Origin: Oryzias latipes
Taxonomy: Eukaryota; Chordata; Actinopteri; Beloniformes; Adrianichthyidae
Assembly (NCBI RefSeq): GCF_002234675.1
Contig: NC_019872.2
Span: 11,033,950 to 11,097,949 of the forward strand
Length of the DNA stretch: 64,000 nt
Reading direction: 5' to 3'
In this document: positions 1 to 42,330 of the stretch, one piece after another
How the letters are laid out: the number at the start of each line of letters is the position of its first letter
Position numbering within the stretch: the stretch's first letter is position 1
Notes under the pieces: generated by a model
The model's database searches: none
What the model saw: the letters and a program-made list of their open reading frames with translations, nothing else
Told to the model about the DNA's origin: nothing
Position numbers and translations under genes: made by a program

Positions 1-887
1 TTACTCTGGTTTTTAGATTATTTTGTAAAGACTTCTACTGTGAAGTACAATCACATGCCCTGAAAGGCACGTTTTGTAAAAAAACAAACAAAAAAAAACC
101 CTTTGACTCCTCTTTGTACTTTGAAAGCTGTTCATACATTAAAAAATGTGGAACTTAGTTTCTATGGTAAAATAAATTTTTCAATTTAATTGTGTGGATT
201 CTGTTTAGCAACCTGAATTTTTACATCAAATTTTATTGGAGAACGATGATGGAAAGTTGGTTTTGTGTTGAGTGACGCAAAGTGCTATAAGACATTGACG
301 AGCATGCGACATTTAACCAAGCTTCTTTTTAGTATTCACATCAGGTTGGTGTGTTGGTATTGTTCTTCTGGGACTCCTGCTAAAGAGAATGAATGGTCAT
401 TTTTCTGGGTTAATTAAGTTTGTCTATAGACATTTTGTCAGGGATTCCATGTCAGATTGATTGGCTCCTGCACAGTGAAACTGAACACACTGCCAAGTAA
501 AATGCCAATTCTGACTTGTTATAGATTTTGTTTGAGAAGATCCAGACTGTGACTTTCTCTTTTTTTAAATGTCACAGTATTGAGCAGCAAACAAAAGTTC
601 AGAGATTTTGTGGTGGTTCAATGTCTAACTCATGAATCAATGTGATGTTTCCAAAGAGTGACTCATAGACCAACTGAACAATTTTTTTTTAGACACTAAT
701 TTGGTGTCATGTTTTTTTCTCCGTGCATGTGGACTAAAAAGATGTGTTGGTCTGTAGGGAGAGATAATCTGTCATCTGCCCCTGTAACCTGAAGATTATT
801 CTCCTCTCATCAGCACCGGTGTTCAGAGAACCACTGCCAATCCATCTGCTCCTTAATCCAGTGACTGGAGCCAAAACTCTACATACG

Positions 888-895
<8 letters not shown>

Positions 896-920
<25 letters not shown>
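896..920. repeat. (CA)n microsatellite
   Basis: About 12 uninterrupted CA units, preceded by a short CG/CA mixed run. A simple sequence repeat in the grik1 upstream region. Confidence 0.9.
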
Positions 921-1320
921 GCAAACCCACAAACAGAATTAGACCATGCGTCCTTTCACCTTAAAAGCTGAGGGTTTGAGGAATTCGTTTTAACCTGAAA
1001 GCAAATATTTTAAGATGTACGATATTAGCTATTTTACAGAACAAAGAATAAATGCTTCAATGCAATTACTTTAGCCTTCAGTTTCGTTCATTCTTTTGCT
1101 TTAAATTATTTTATTTTGAAAGGTTGGATAGGAAGTTTTAGTTGATTGCCTTGAAATTAACAGTTTTTGTCGCTCCCAAGCTTTTGCAGCCTTGGAGGCG
1201 CACAGTCTGTTGGACATATGCGCACTGCTGCTACTTATACTGCGCTGAGAATGTGACTCACACAAAGGATGGGATCTACTTTTTACACCACTTGTGGGTT
1301 TCTTTAGCGTCGTGGAAGTG

Positions 1321-1463
1321 ATGCGGGGTGATTTGAGTTGGGAGTAAAACTCGGGGTTGTGCGCACCTGCCATGGATGGCGCGTCGACTGCATCCTTTTT
1401 CGGATAGGAGCTCCTTCTGACTGTCATGGTCTCACTGTTCGCGGCGAGTTCACCTGGAAAACA
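1321..1463 (+). promoter_or_regulatory. upstream ORFs in the grik1 leader
   Basis: Three ATGs precede the grik1 start. One at 1321 opens a 9-codon ORF ending at 1347. One at 1372 lies in a strong context (gccATGG) and ends at 1407. One at 1426 is in another frame and runs across the real start. If the transcript begins upstream of 1321, these would be expected to lower translation of GluK1. Whether they are transcribed is an inference. Confidence 0.4.
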
Positions 1464-31136
<29,673 letters not shown>

Positions 31137-31693
31137 CCATGGCAGCTCATGCACAGTCTGTGTGTCGCTCTAGCCAATAGGTTTGTAACCAGACATCCTG
31201 TCTGCCCATTTTGAAGAGAGATCCCAATTAATCTACACTTTCATCTGCTCCTCTTGTATTCCCCAGTCCCAAAACCTCTATGACCTCAATCCTATTTCAA
31301 AAATCTGTTTTTTCCTAACTCTTCCATTGTTTTGAAATGTTTTACTTTTATATTTTTATTTGGTTTTAAGTCTGTATATCTTCAAACCCAACTTCATAGC
31401 TGTGTTGCAGTTATGCTTCTGCAGTTGTAGGAAAAAAAGCAGCAGGACTTCTCTTATTTAATTAGTTATAGTTCATCAAAGGGGAGGATTTTACATAATT
31501 TACCAATTATAAAACAAAGACACAACTAAAATCCTGATGCAATACATGGAAAATGCAGAAAACCGTCTCCACTCACTTTTGAGTTCAAAAAGAAAGTAGC
31601 TGTTAAGAAAATTAGAAGTATATTTTTTTACTTTTACTTAAAACTTTTTGCATAACATTTACCTGTTTGTACGATGGAGTTTCAGGGCCACCC
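31137..31693 (+). other. grik1 3' untranslated region (probable start)
   Basis: No coding signal. The sequence directly follows the exon 16 stop and must begin the 3' UTR of the tail-a transcript. I cannot place its polyadenylation site with confidence. Confidence 0.5.
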
Positions 31694-32655
31694 AAAAAAA
31701 AAAAAGTAAAATGACGAGATTTTAAGTTGTAAATTTATGATTTTTTTCTCGTAAATTTACGGGACTAAAGTGGAAGTGAGCAGCAAGGGAACACCGCACA
31801 GCACACAGCAGAGCAGACAATTGAACAGGTGAGCTGAACGTTTATTGATAACGTTCCAAATGTCTGGAACCTCATTTGTTTAATTTACGATTTACTGTTT
31901 TATTTATGAATGGGTGTTTTTCAGGATCTCTGCAGCCCGTTGATGAAGACATCTGTATCCCTGCAGCTGTCCACTTCAATTCTTTCTTCCTCCACCAAAA
32001 ACAAGATCTCTACGTTTGTGTGATTCCGTCTGAGGAGGAGCACTTTTTGCCGTTTTCAATGCTCTAATGCTAATATAACAGACTATTTTCCTTCCTCTTT
32101 ATTGTTTTATGTTGAAACCGGATGTTTCATCTGGAGGAGGGGGCTTATGTAACACTGTTTACTTCCGTATTGGTGTTCCGAAGACAGGTTGCTGACGTAA
32201 GGTGACAAATAAACTTCAGGGTGTGAATGAAAATGAAAATAAAGGCAGCAGCGGTCTTCTACACCCAAACGTGTCTCTGAGCTCCTTATTTTACAGATGA
32301 AACTCTGCTTTACTGACACAGAATCCTGGAAAGCCGGCTCCACTGAAAATAATCTGATTTTGAGTCGTCAAAAGGTTCAGAATCTCTTTGTTTTTTAAAC
32401 CTATCCGGAAATAAAGCTTCAGAAAAGGCTCCACATTTTCATCTTCAAGCGATGCTCAGATAAACAGACAACTTTGGTGTTTTTTCCTCGTTAACCTATG
32501 ACTTTTTTCTCGTAAATTTACGACTTAAAATCTCGTAAATTTCTGAGTTTTAGCTCGTAAATAAACGAGATAAAAACTCGAGACCTAAAATCTCGTAATT
32601 TAACAGTTATGACTTTCTTTCTCGTAAATTTACGACTTAAAAGTCATAATTTAAA
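31694..32655. mobile_element. inverted-repeat element with CTCGTAAATTTACGA arrays
   Basis: The left end carries ATGACGAGATTTTAAGT and TTCTCGTAAATTTACGG (to about 31760). The right end (32498-32655) repeats CTCGTAAATTTACGAC several times in both orientations and finishes AAAAGTCATAATTT. The ends are inverted relative to each other, which points to a palindromic MITE-like transposon. The interior has no recognisable protein. TSD not identified. Confidence 0.6.
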
Positions 32656-33130
32656 AAAATAAATTTTGTTTTGTATGTTTGTATGTTTTTTCTGACCGAA
32701 TATTTTTATTGAATAATTTTTCATGAAAATGTGTGGGTTAATTTATATTTTGCACAGCTCACCCAACATAACAAATGATGTTAAATCTTTGGATTTGAAA
32801 ATGCTTATGTGCACTGTGCTTTGGATATGTCTCATCTAATTAAGTTTTAAATGCCGACATTTCCACTTAAGTCATGTCTTGTCTGATGAATTTTTTTTAA
32901 TGCAGCTTTGCAACCAAATCATGTGGCTGTGTTGTTTACATAGAGTGAAATGCTGAGAGTTTTGTCAGTTTGTCAGAGCATTTTGTCGTTTGACCTTGGG
33001 GTAAACTTGATAGGGTGTTAACGTTTGTGAAGATTGGTGGCTGTTTTACCTTTGGAAATTCTTTGTCTTTCTTCCATGTTATGATGAAACAACCTTTTCA
33101 AGGTGGCTGTATAGTACCAATTGCTTTTTT

Positions 33131-33709
33131 AAAGACCCACTCCAATGAAAATAATGTTTTTGGTGTTTTTAAAATGTTTTTGTGGCCTTTTTCTGATAAT
33201 GGAGGACATATATAAAGAAAAGTAAGCTCAAAATTGCATTGCTGAGTATTTATTTATGCAGACCATTGTGAATCCGGAGCATATTAAAAAATGCAGTTCG
33301 ATGGTAGTTCTTATGCATAAGCTACAATCGGCAGGCAACAAGCTCCCTGCTCTATTTGCTTCTGATGCATGCACTTGTAGATGGCTAGATCCATGTATAT
33401 CTTTGTTTTCCTTATTTGAGCTGGCATCTGGCTCAAAACTGTATGGCTGGATAACTCCAATATTGCTAGCCACTTTAATTGTTCGCTAATGTTGGGTTGG
33501 GGGTGTGAGGGGCTGTGAGCTAGCAGCAGAGCATGTAAATTAATGGATGACGGACTAACAGTCCCGCCCACGAGGTGAATTTCTAATGAACTCCTGCCAC
33601 TCTGAAAATGTATCCTAGAAAATGACACAGGTCTTTATATTTTAGCCAAAAAATTCATATTCATAAATAACAGAGCACTGGAAACGCTTGGTGATAGGAA
33701 TGGGGCTTT
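33131..33709. mobile_element. MITE, AAAGACCCACTC family, longest intact copy
   Basis: Left AAAGACCCACTCCAATGAAA; right end GGAATGGGGCTTTAA, its imperfect complement. The inner CAGTTTTGAGCCAGATGCC region (read inverted) is shared with the copy at 61487. Non-coding. Confidence 0.75.
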
Positions 33710-34095
33710 AAGGTCACTGCTGACGTTTTCCTGTTTTCCATTAAAACAAATGATAAAAAACAAAACAGAGGATTTTAGTAACTTTTGATTTACCCATTCA
33801 ATGGACATGGGTTCTTATTTTTTCTCACACTAATAGCACTTTTAAAAGGCTCAGCATAAGATGTCACGGACTGCTTTTTGTCTTAGGTTGTAAATGTTAT
33901 GTCCAATTTAATAGAACAATTAAACAAACCCGTTTCTGCTTTTCTAGTAAAAAAAAGGAAGTTATTATTATTAATAATATTTTAAATAGGCATCCTGCTC
34001 ATATATGGCTTGATGTGTTGTTGACTGAAATTTTGATTCCAATTTTTCCAGTTTCTTCACTGCAGCTTTTATTTGTGTGTCTTTTTATTTGACAG

Positions 34096-34260
34096 TGTCT
34101 GTCTTGTGCTGTGATGAGGGATGAGGGTTCCTCCCTGCAGTGTTCTCAAGGGATCCTGTGGAGGTCACAACCCTTCACCGCAGAAAGGCCCGCTTGCATC
34201 TTCTGTCGACCCGTGTGTCCCACAAAGAAAAAAGGAACAAAAACAAACTCCAGTGCATGA
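34096..34260 (+). CDS. grik1: candidate alternative last exon of grik1 (tail b)
   Basis: A strong acceptor (long T-rich tract then TTTGACAG) precedes an open frame in the phase that joins exon 15. It starts CLSCAVMRDEGSSLQCSQ and stops at 34258-34260; 54 residues. The other mammalian GluK1 tail begins, from memory, CLSFNAIMEELGISLKNQ and is 51 residues. The shared CLS, Ala, Met, Gly, SerLeu and Gln at matching spacing suggest homology. The remainder is divergent, basic near its end (PTKKKGTKT), and lacks the mammalian ETVA PDZ motif. All three frames are open here, which weakens the coding argument. An AATAAA lies at 34579. Confidence 0.5.
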   Translation, partial: CLSCAVMRDEGSSLQCSQGILWRSQPFTAERPACIFCRPVCPTKKKGTKTNSSA

Positions 34261-37200
34261 GCCTCACATGATCAAACAACATGGACTGCCTTTTGATTGT
34301 TTTACACATTGTTTTTAGACCATCAAAGTGATATCAAGTATTTCCCTCTTCCCTTTTCTGTAGGTTAATATTACAAATACAAAGCACTGTATTGTAGATT
34401 TTAGGGCTAATGTTCTATAAGCATATCTAGTGATTCAGCAGGTTAAGACTACATTTTCTTTGGTTTTTTTAGCATTAACCTCAACTTCCCTGCATTTTTA
34501 GCAAAATCGAGTTGAACAAACTTTTATGGAGTAAATGTCCCTACTGTGTAAATGTATCACAACTTCACAGATATTCAGAATAAAAAGACTTTTGCATTTT
34601 TTTTTAAAGTTGCTTCAGGACGGTTTTTGTTGTTGTTTACTACTGTTAGTCTGTCTTCGGTTGCCTTCTGGCAGCCCGTAGAGCAGCTCCAGAGTGGTTT
34701 GCTAAGCCAACTGGAGCCATCCATGAAAGATAGTAACATCTAAGGAAAGACAGGAACACACCTGCTGCTTTTTACCCCTCTAGCAATGCAACAGCGTAGA
34801 CACACAAATCACAGTCTCATGAGGATGTGCTGCAGCGAGAAAGAACGGACTAAGGAGATTTCCTTCTACACAAAAAAGAGCAAACTTTGTCCTCTTGGGT
34901 CACAGTCCAGCTCGATGTTATTGTTGTTTTCCGTGTCTACGAAAGTGTTTAGTGTCACGAGAATATCTTGCAGCCTTTCCTAATTTCCTTTGTGAGTTTA
35001 CCATTAATTTAAAATAATATTACAATTTAAAGTCCATCTTTGCAGGTGGCTTTGTCAGAATACGGTGGACCTTTTAAGGCAAAAAAAACAAAAAAACGAC
35101 AATAAGTCCAATTTTCAGATCAGTTTATTTACACCAACGTTGTTACAAGGTGCTGTAAAAAAGAAAAACAAACAGCAGAATGAGTTTTATTTATTGCCAT
35201 TTTCAACATTTTATTCCAAATATTACCAATCAGTCCATATTGTTCAAACAAGCCCAATTTTTTTTTAATGAATAATCTCCTCTTAAAGTGACCAATAGAT
35301 TGTGTCAAAGGGCTTTTGGAGTACTGCCCTAATTTTTTTGACTGTCACTCTTGAATATTCCAGATAATCAGTCAGTTTATACAGAGATTACATTGTTTAA
35401 ATTATTATTTTTTTATCACAAAGAGAAAATTCTCATCTCTCTGGTCTTGTACTGCAGCATGTCAGTGTTCCCAACAATATACAGCAAGTTCAGCTCTAGA
35501 TCACTTGAGAAAAACAAAATTAAGTTTTTCAAGAGGCCTCGTCAAATCCTGACCACTGTACAATTCAGATCCATCCATGAGGTGGAATAGTTTCTAGGCA
35601 TCAAGATTCTTCACACCGTCGTGGAAATTCAGGGCACTTTGTGCAAGTGATTATATTGAAATATCCTCTGCAGAGCTGTCAGTCTAAAGATTCTTAACAG
35701 ATTGGCTTGAAACAGACCTGGAGGTGATCAGGTAGGGAAAAATGTACATTAATTTAGCTAATTTTCCATTAATTTTATGTTAATTTCTCCTTGTGGATTT
35801 TTCGGAAAAACTTATTTAAATATGTTTGATGTTTGTTTTTCCTTTCAGCTCCTCCCTGTAGGGGATACCTGAAAAGTAAATCACCGCAAAAAGATTCATG
35901 GGAGATGCCCTTCCTGATCCAACTCTGCATTTGTCCAGATTTGGGAGCAAAAGATCCGGGAAACTACCCCTATATGGTTGGAGTTACTCACATCAGCTGT
36001 AGGTTTGAGGCAGTCTCCCATCCTGGGAACAACCCAGCTTGGCTTGGATCAGATCAGATTGAGGGTATAGTGGAATGGCCTTCCATTTGGCTCTATTTGG
36101 TGAACTTAGCTAAAAATATACTAGACAATTTCACTCGCACCTCATCCTATTATCTTTGAAAAAAAACAATAGGAACAGTTGAAAAATAATTCAAAAAAAA
36201 AAAGCAGCCGCACTGCGGAATTTAAATCAATAGGATTTAAAGGATGGCTAAATCCCAATTATATGGAAGCCCCTGCACACAAACACACAAAATTGTTTCT
36301 CTGCACCACAACAGGAGTTGTAGTGACATTTGGGGTTAAACCTTACTCAGAAACTAGATCGTGTCTTCTAATCTCCAGGCTTGCATAAAAAAAAAATAGT
36401 AAAACATGATTCTTTTTAATCACTGTGTTGCATTTCTGGAATTTCTTTTTAAGCATTTTCTTTCATCTGAACAATCAACATAAACATTATTGTCTTTGAC
36501 AATACTAGATACAACAATCCTAAAGACATTATGTTCCCTTAATATAAAAAACAAAAAAACAAACAAAAAAAACAAACAATGAGAACAACAGAGACTGTCT
36601 GGATGAAAATTTGTGATTTTTTTTCTTTATTTTTTATTCTTGAACAACAGGAGCATTGAAGTCAAAAACAGATATAGAAAAAAATTTTAGTTTGTTCATT
36701 GCTAAAATCTGAGATTGTTTATGAATATAGTTTGAATGTATTGACTGAGAGACGAATTAGGTACAACCTTAAAGAACTGGACCAGCCTTTCCTTAATCTC
36801 TTCATGTAATGAGTTTTCTTTCTCTTTTTTTTTTTTTGGTATTCAGATTAATTCCGGGACTGGGCCCAGTCCAATGTAATAGCAGTCAGTCGCTTCTAAT
36901 CTCCTAACCCCATAATTCTTAATCAAAACCAAGGGTAGATTTTTTTTTTCTTTTCCTCACTATTATATAATCCGTCATAAACGAGGGCATGGATTACAAC
37001 TCTGACCTTGGCATCCTGTGCAGCTTTGCAAAAGACCTGCCCCTCCTTGCTGCCAGTGACATCACCTGACTAAAGCAATGGCTGTCGCGGTCACAAGTTC
37101 ACCTCTTGTTCGATTAACACAAAAAATCACAAGAAAAGTGGTCCAAAAACACACAGCTGCAGAAAAATTGAATACAAAGTTTCAAGAAAAATAAAGCTAG

Positions 37201-37991
37201 CATTAGTTGTCTGATTTTTCTGTCAGGGAGAGGTGGGGGCATAAGCAGACCCTTGAACTGATGAAAAAAAGTAAGATGAAAGCACAAGAAAAGTTGAAGA
37301 CAAAAGCAATGTTTGTATAAAAATATCTGTGTTTGAGAGTTGTCAAAGGGGGCAAATTGAAATTTTGATAGAATGATTTTATCCTCTGCATTTTTGTAAA
37401 AACTAGCTGGCCAATTAAAGTGGAAAATATATATTCCCCATTAATAAATCAAAACATATTAGGCTTTAAGAATTTTAAGTTCATAATTCATATTTTGTGA
37501 GGCTCTCAAGAGTACAAAAAAGTACAGATGACTTAAATTTAAACTCTTTCTGCAGAACAGGAGAATAGCAGACAGTTGAATGTGTTCCATCCATCACAGT
37601 GAAATGAGAAGTCCCTGAGGCTCTTAAAGGCAGCTTTGTGTCAAGAGCCTGTCAATGAAGACAAATGAGGAGGAGGAGGAAGACTCCTGGAGGTGCAGAG
37701 CATCTTTTATCTCTCTTTTTGTTTGCCTCTTCCTCTGTGACTGTCATTGTCTCCCATTGACGGCTGTAAATAATTTAGAGCAAATACTGTCATCTGGTGG
37801 TTTGAGAATGAAGTGATTTTATTTTTTTAAAAAAACAGGAAATCAGAGCATAAAATAAACATTTAAATAAGTCTTAATTTTAAGAAGTAAAAGAAAAAAA
37901 AGGTTTTGACAACACAAGTTGAATTCTTAGTGAACCTGTGACTGCAGAGAACGTTTATTAAATTAAACTTATTAACCCTATATGACCATTC
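34261..37991. other. intergenic, no gene recognised
   Basis: AT-rich sequence with an AATAAA at 34579-34584 that could end a grik1 transcript using the alternative last exon. I see no complete transposon and no ORF with recognisable homology. Confidence 0.6.
34579..34584 (+). promoter_or_regulatory. possible polyadenylation signal (AATAAA)
   Basis: Canonical hexamer about 320 bases after the stop of the candidate alternative last exon. Its use is an inference. Confidence 0.3.
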
Positions 37992-39183
37992 TACTGAGCC
38001 CGTGTCCTGATATTAAGATATTAAAGTATATCTTGTTCCCACAGATTATTATCACGTTCGCACGAAATACTATTCCGTTCCCACAAGATACTATTCCGTT
38101 CCCTCGAAATGATTAACTCGTGCGAACGCAATAATTATGTCGTTCGAACGCAATAATTAATCCGTTCGAACGCAATAATTATTCACGTCATTCACGGGGA
38201 TATGCTCTCTGTACGCCGGCAAAAGCCGCTTTCAGCGGTAACTTCCGTGTCTCTGTGACCCATATTCGTTCAAAAAAGGAACATGAAAAACAAAAATGAT
38301 CACTTTATTACCGTCTCAATGAATATAAGAAAAATATCAAAGATTTATGATAACTAGGCTGCTTTGTCATACGATAGCTCCTGCTAGGCTACTACTAGCG
38401 CCGCCGCAGAGCTCTTTGATTAATGCCGGCATTTGGGCAACTGGCTGGTCGGTTGTCAGACAGCTGATATTGTAGTTTAGGGTCGAATAGGAATAACAAT
38501 ATTCAGGACTTGTCTTTTATTAACTTTAGCAGTCAGTCGCTTTACATTCGAAGGCCATTAGGCTACATGCTAACTGACTAGCCGATCATATCCTGTTATT
38601 GATTTACGTCATAGATTTACAGCAGATACCTTCACATTTCTTTCTGTGTGTGTCTCATTACATTGCATTGAAGACACGGAGGATGTTTAGAGAACAGATT
38701 TATTTATTTTAAAAAGCACAGAAGCATCCATCGTATTCACGTTCATTCACATCTGGTATGCCCTCCGTCATCTTGCTGCAAAAGCCGCTTCCTGCCGCTA
38801 CTTCCGTGTCTCTGTGAGCATTCAATAGGGGTAAAAATAAAAGCAAGAATGGTCGATCTGTTATTGTCTCGATGAAAATCGGAAAAATATCATTTTAAGC
38901 TGGCTGCTTCACCTAAAGCACTTACCTTTAGCTCGTAGCATAACAACAATAGCAGTACGTCACGTTTCCCAGCATGCTCAGCGGCCAATCATTGGTCTTG
39001 TTGTTAAACCATCATTTCCAATCATTTCGAGGGAACGGAATAGTATTTTGAGGGAACGCAATAGTATCTTGTGGGAACGGAATAGTATTTCGTGCAAACG
39101 AGATAATAATCTGTGGGAACAAGATATTAATCTGTGGGAACAAGATATATTTTTATATCTTCATGTCAGGACACGGGCTCCGT
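37992..39183. mobile_element. 1.2-kb element with long imperfect inverted repeats
   Basis: Left terminus GAGCCCGTGTCCTGA, right terminus TCAGGACACGGGCTC. The arms extend for well over 100 bases and are built of repeated modules such as GGAACGGAATAGTAT, its complement, and TTCGAACGCAATAATTA. ACCATTC is directly repeated at 37985-37991 and 39184-39190. The interior holds two diverged direct copies of a GCCGCTTNCTTCCGTGTCT-type module (from about 38205 and 38757). No transposase ORF. Superfamily not assigned. Confidence 0.8.
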
Positions 39184-39751
39184 ACCATTCATTTAATATT
39201 TGATGCACACATTTCTGAGACCTCTACCTCATTAGGACAATCAAAACTTACTTAAAAACCTATAGTATATCACTTTGTCTTTGCTTTCTGTCCTGTAGTT
39301 CATCATCATTCCACTAGCGGCAGTAGAAGGACTTTTCCTGTTGATTTCATAATGGTTACTTGTAACTCAAAAACACGTTTGGAGGGAAAAGTTTTACTAA
39401 TTTTCCAAACTTTATGGTGACATAAGAAAAATAACTCATTCATGGTTATTTATTATTTTAAGTGATAATTATTTCTTTATAAAACAGTTACCCTATATTA
39501 AGAATGTGTGGATCAAATATGAGACAATCACTAAATACGGTGCTTTTTCCCCTGAACATGCATGCCAATATTTTTGCATTAAAAACTAATCAACCAATGA
39601 TTCAGAATGGATACTGTCTATATCTTAAGAAAAAAAAAAATTAATTTCACATTTTCTGTCAATTCTTTGAGGTAGTGAGCTTTACAGGGTCAAAATTTGT
39701 TTCTTTTATATTCTAAAAATATGTAAAATGTTTAACTAAATCACCATCATT

Positions 39752-39926
39752 TATGTATGTATGTATGTATGTATGTATGTATGTATGTATGTATGTATGT
39801 ATGTATGTATGTATGTATGTATGTATGTATGTATGTATGTATGTATGTATGTATGTATGTATGTATGTATGTATGTATGTATGTATGTATGTATGTATGT
39901 ATGTATGTATGTATGTATGTATGTAT
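39752..39926. repeat. (ATGT)n microsatellite
   Basis: About 43 near-perfect ATGT units. It creates a stop-free frame of Met-Tyr-Val-Cys repeats with no coding meaning. Confidence 0.97.
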
Positions 39927-40513
39927 TTATTTATTCACAAAGTGCTGTACACAGGGAGAGTAAAATATTGTACAATCATAAAACATAAAGGAATAAAAAC
40001 CATAAAACGAAATTAAAACATTGTAGAGACATGAATAGAAAAGAATGAAAAGCATAAAGCCAATTAAAACAAAGATTAAAACCAACATAACAAAAAGTCT
40101 TTTTTTTTTTTAAATCTCTTAGTGTGTGACCTCTCTAATTGCAACTGATACTTGCCACTGATAGTTTAAGAGTAAATTCAGCAAACCCACGGTCCACCCT
40201 GAACGTACGTTTGGATCTGGGAACCATTAACACAAAATGGTGAGTGGAGCCTAAGGAAATAACTAGAAAAAACTAGACAACTAAACCAGATGAATAAACA
40301 TAAAAATGTATCAACTTTTTAGAAAAAATGTGTAATTTCCTTATGAATCATTTATGTTTTGTGACTCCCGCCCAGCCCTTGAAGTGACTAGCTAAATGTG
40401 AATAGAAGTGTGCTTTTCATATTGCAGATCTTTGCTCTAAGATCAGTGCTGCACAGTTTTTCCTCCCTTTTCTCTGTTGTAGGAAATCATTGTAACCATC
40501 AAATCTTCTTTAA

Positions 40514-40720
40514 CCCTTATGCTATCCTATGACCCCACCCTTACATTGACGTGTTCTCCCTACCATGACAAAGGTAGATAAAGGTGAAGAGGATTTCATG
40601 TAATCCATGAAGATCCAGTGAAGATCACAAATCATTGAAGAAAAAAGGTTCATCGTACTGTCTTGTGGGGTCTAGATGACCCAACTGCCAATGTAAAAGT
40701 GCCTAGGATAGCACAAGGGT
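40514..40720. mobile_element. TTAA-flanked MITE, copy 1
   Basis: Starts CCCTTATGCTATCC and ends GATAGCACAAGGG, an inverted repeat of about 13-17 bp, with TTAA on both sides. The body has GACCCCACCCTTACATTGAC and GTTCTCCCTACCATGACAAA. The TTAA target and CCC...GGG ends suggest a piggyBac-type non-autonomous element. Confidence 0.85.
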
Positions 40721-42330
40721 TTAAATATGTTGAAATGCAAATCCTGTTCTTTTTTTATGGAGGACTGATGCAGGAGGGATATTATGGCAGAAACTTTATG
40801 CGATAAAAATACAACATGACAAAACACTGACAATGATCTTTAAAATTTTGTATTATATTTTTTACTACATTTATTGCATTCAAAAAAAGCTAAAATACTT
40901 TCATTCAATTCAATTCAATTCAATTTTATTTGTATAGCCCAAATTCACAATAACAGTCGTCTAGATGGGCTTCGTATCGGTAATTCAAAAAGTTAAACAT
41001 AAAATCAAAAGAATCATTAATACATAGAATTCAAAAGGAAAATAAAAAATTGAACTAACAAACTGACCAAGCTAAACTGGACATCCCTGCCCTTAGACCC
41101 CCCCTTCGCGGTAAGGAAAATCTCCTAAAAAAACAGGATTCCGGAAAAACGAAGAAACCTCAGGGGTGCAGAAGGAGGGATCCTCCCCCAGGACGGACAG
41201 GCGATTTACCAGAACTCATAGAGAGGAATTAACTTATCAAACTCGACAACTGCATATTTAAAGTCCAGCAGACGAGCTTCATCCAGCCAGAGTTGGGGGG
41301 ACAGTCAGGGGCACGAGTCGAGCCGGAGACAGGATCCACAGCCAGGTGTAGGAGCAGTAGTAAAGGCGAGCCAGAGACAAGGTACACGGTCAGGTACAGG
41401 AGCACGGATGAGCCAACTGCATCTGGAAGCACTCCTGCTCCCCAGGAGGGGAAAGAGGGACAGTACATGAATCACACTGCACCAAACAGAGGCATGGAGA
41501 ATTAAATGGTGAATAATGATCAATAATAGAGAAGAGAGGAAGGGTAGAAGTAGATGAGAAAAGAGGACAGAACCCCAGTGCACCATAGTTACCCCAGCTT
41601 CAACCTCTAGCAGCCTACTAAAAGCAAATTGTTATTGTTATTAAGTTTAATGTAAACACATTAACATTAAGTTAAATAATCTCTGAATACTAGCTAGTCT
41701 AAAAGACAATAAGCCTGTCCAAAGAGGACTGATGACTAAAGGCTCTACCTCCAACCGTGCTTTTACTAATTCTAGGAAACACAAGCAGTACTGCATTTTG
41801 CGAGCGAAGTTTTCTGTTTGGGTGGTAAGGCGCTATGAGGTCTTTAATACTTCAATATAGGACGGGGCCATACCATGTAAGGCCTTATAGGTAAGCAGGA
41901 GGATTTTGAACTTGAATGTAGAATCAACTGGGAGCTAATGGAGCGAAACTAACACAGGAGTGATGTGATCTTCTGCTAGTTCCTGCTAACAATCTAGCTG
42001 CTGCATTCTGAACAAGCTGGAGACTTCTTAAGGAACTATTAGGACACGCTGCTAAGAAAGAGTTACAGTAATCCAGCCTCGACGTAACAAACACATGGAT
42101 GAGTTTTTCAGCACCCCCTTAGAAAGTATATTTCTGATCTTAGCTATATTCCGCAGGTGAAAAAAGGCAGTTCTACATGCCTGAGATATGCGAGCCTTAA
42201 ATAGTAAATCCTGGTCAAATAAAACCCAAGGTTTCTAACTGTGGAATTGGGGGCTACACTTATGCCATCTAGGGAGACTATCTGAGCAGACAGAGCATCT
42301 CTGAGGTTTTTAGGACCAAGTATAATGACC

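Larger units (their letters stand above)
1..1463. other. grik1 5' flank and leader
   Basis: No coding region is recognisable before the grik1 start. Most of the stretch is AT-rich unique-looking DNA with a short CA repeat near 896-920. The last 250 bases become GC-richer and carry several short upstream ATGs, which fits a 5' untranslated leader or promoter-proximal region. I see no clear TATA box, and the transcription start cannot be placed from the sequence. Confidence 0.5.

Noticed and set aside
1338..1463. N-terminal extension of grik1
   Set aside because: The frame is open, but it has no ATG before 1464, and the signal peptide starts at the 1464 Met.
34121..34318. 65-codon ORF in the alternative-tail region
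   Set aside because: It is in a different frame from the one that joins exon 15 and resembles GluK1; it has no recognisable features.
39753..40016. Three overlapping ORFs encoding Met-Tyr-Val-Cys repeats
   Set aside because: They are translations of the ATGT microsatellite, open in every frame because the unit has no stop codon.
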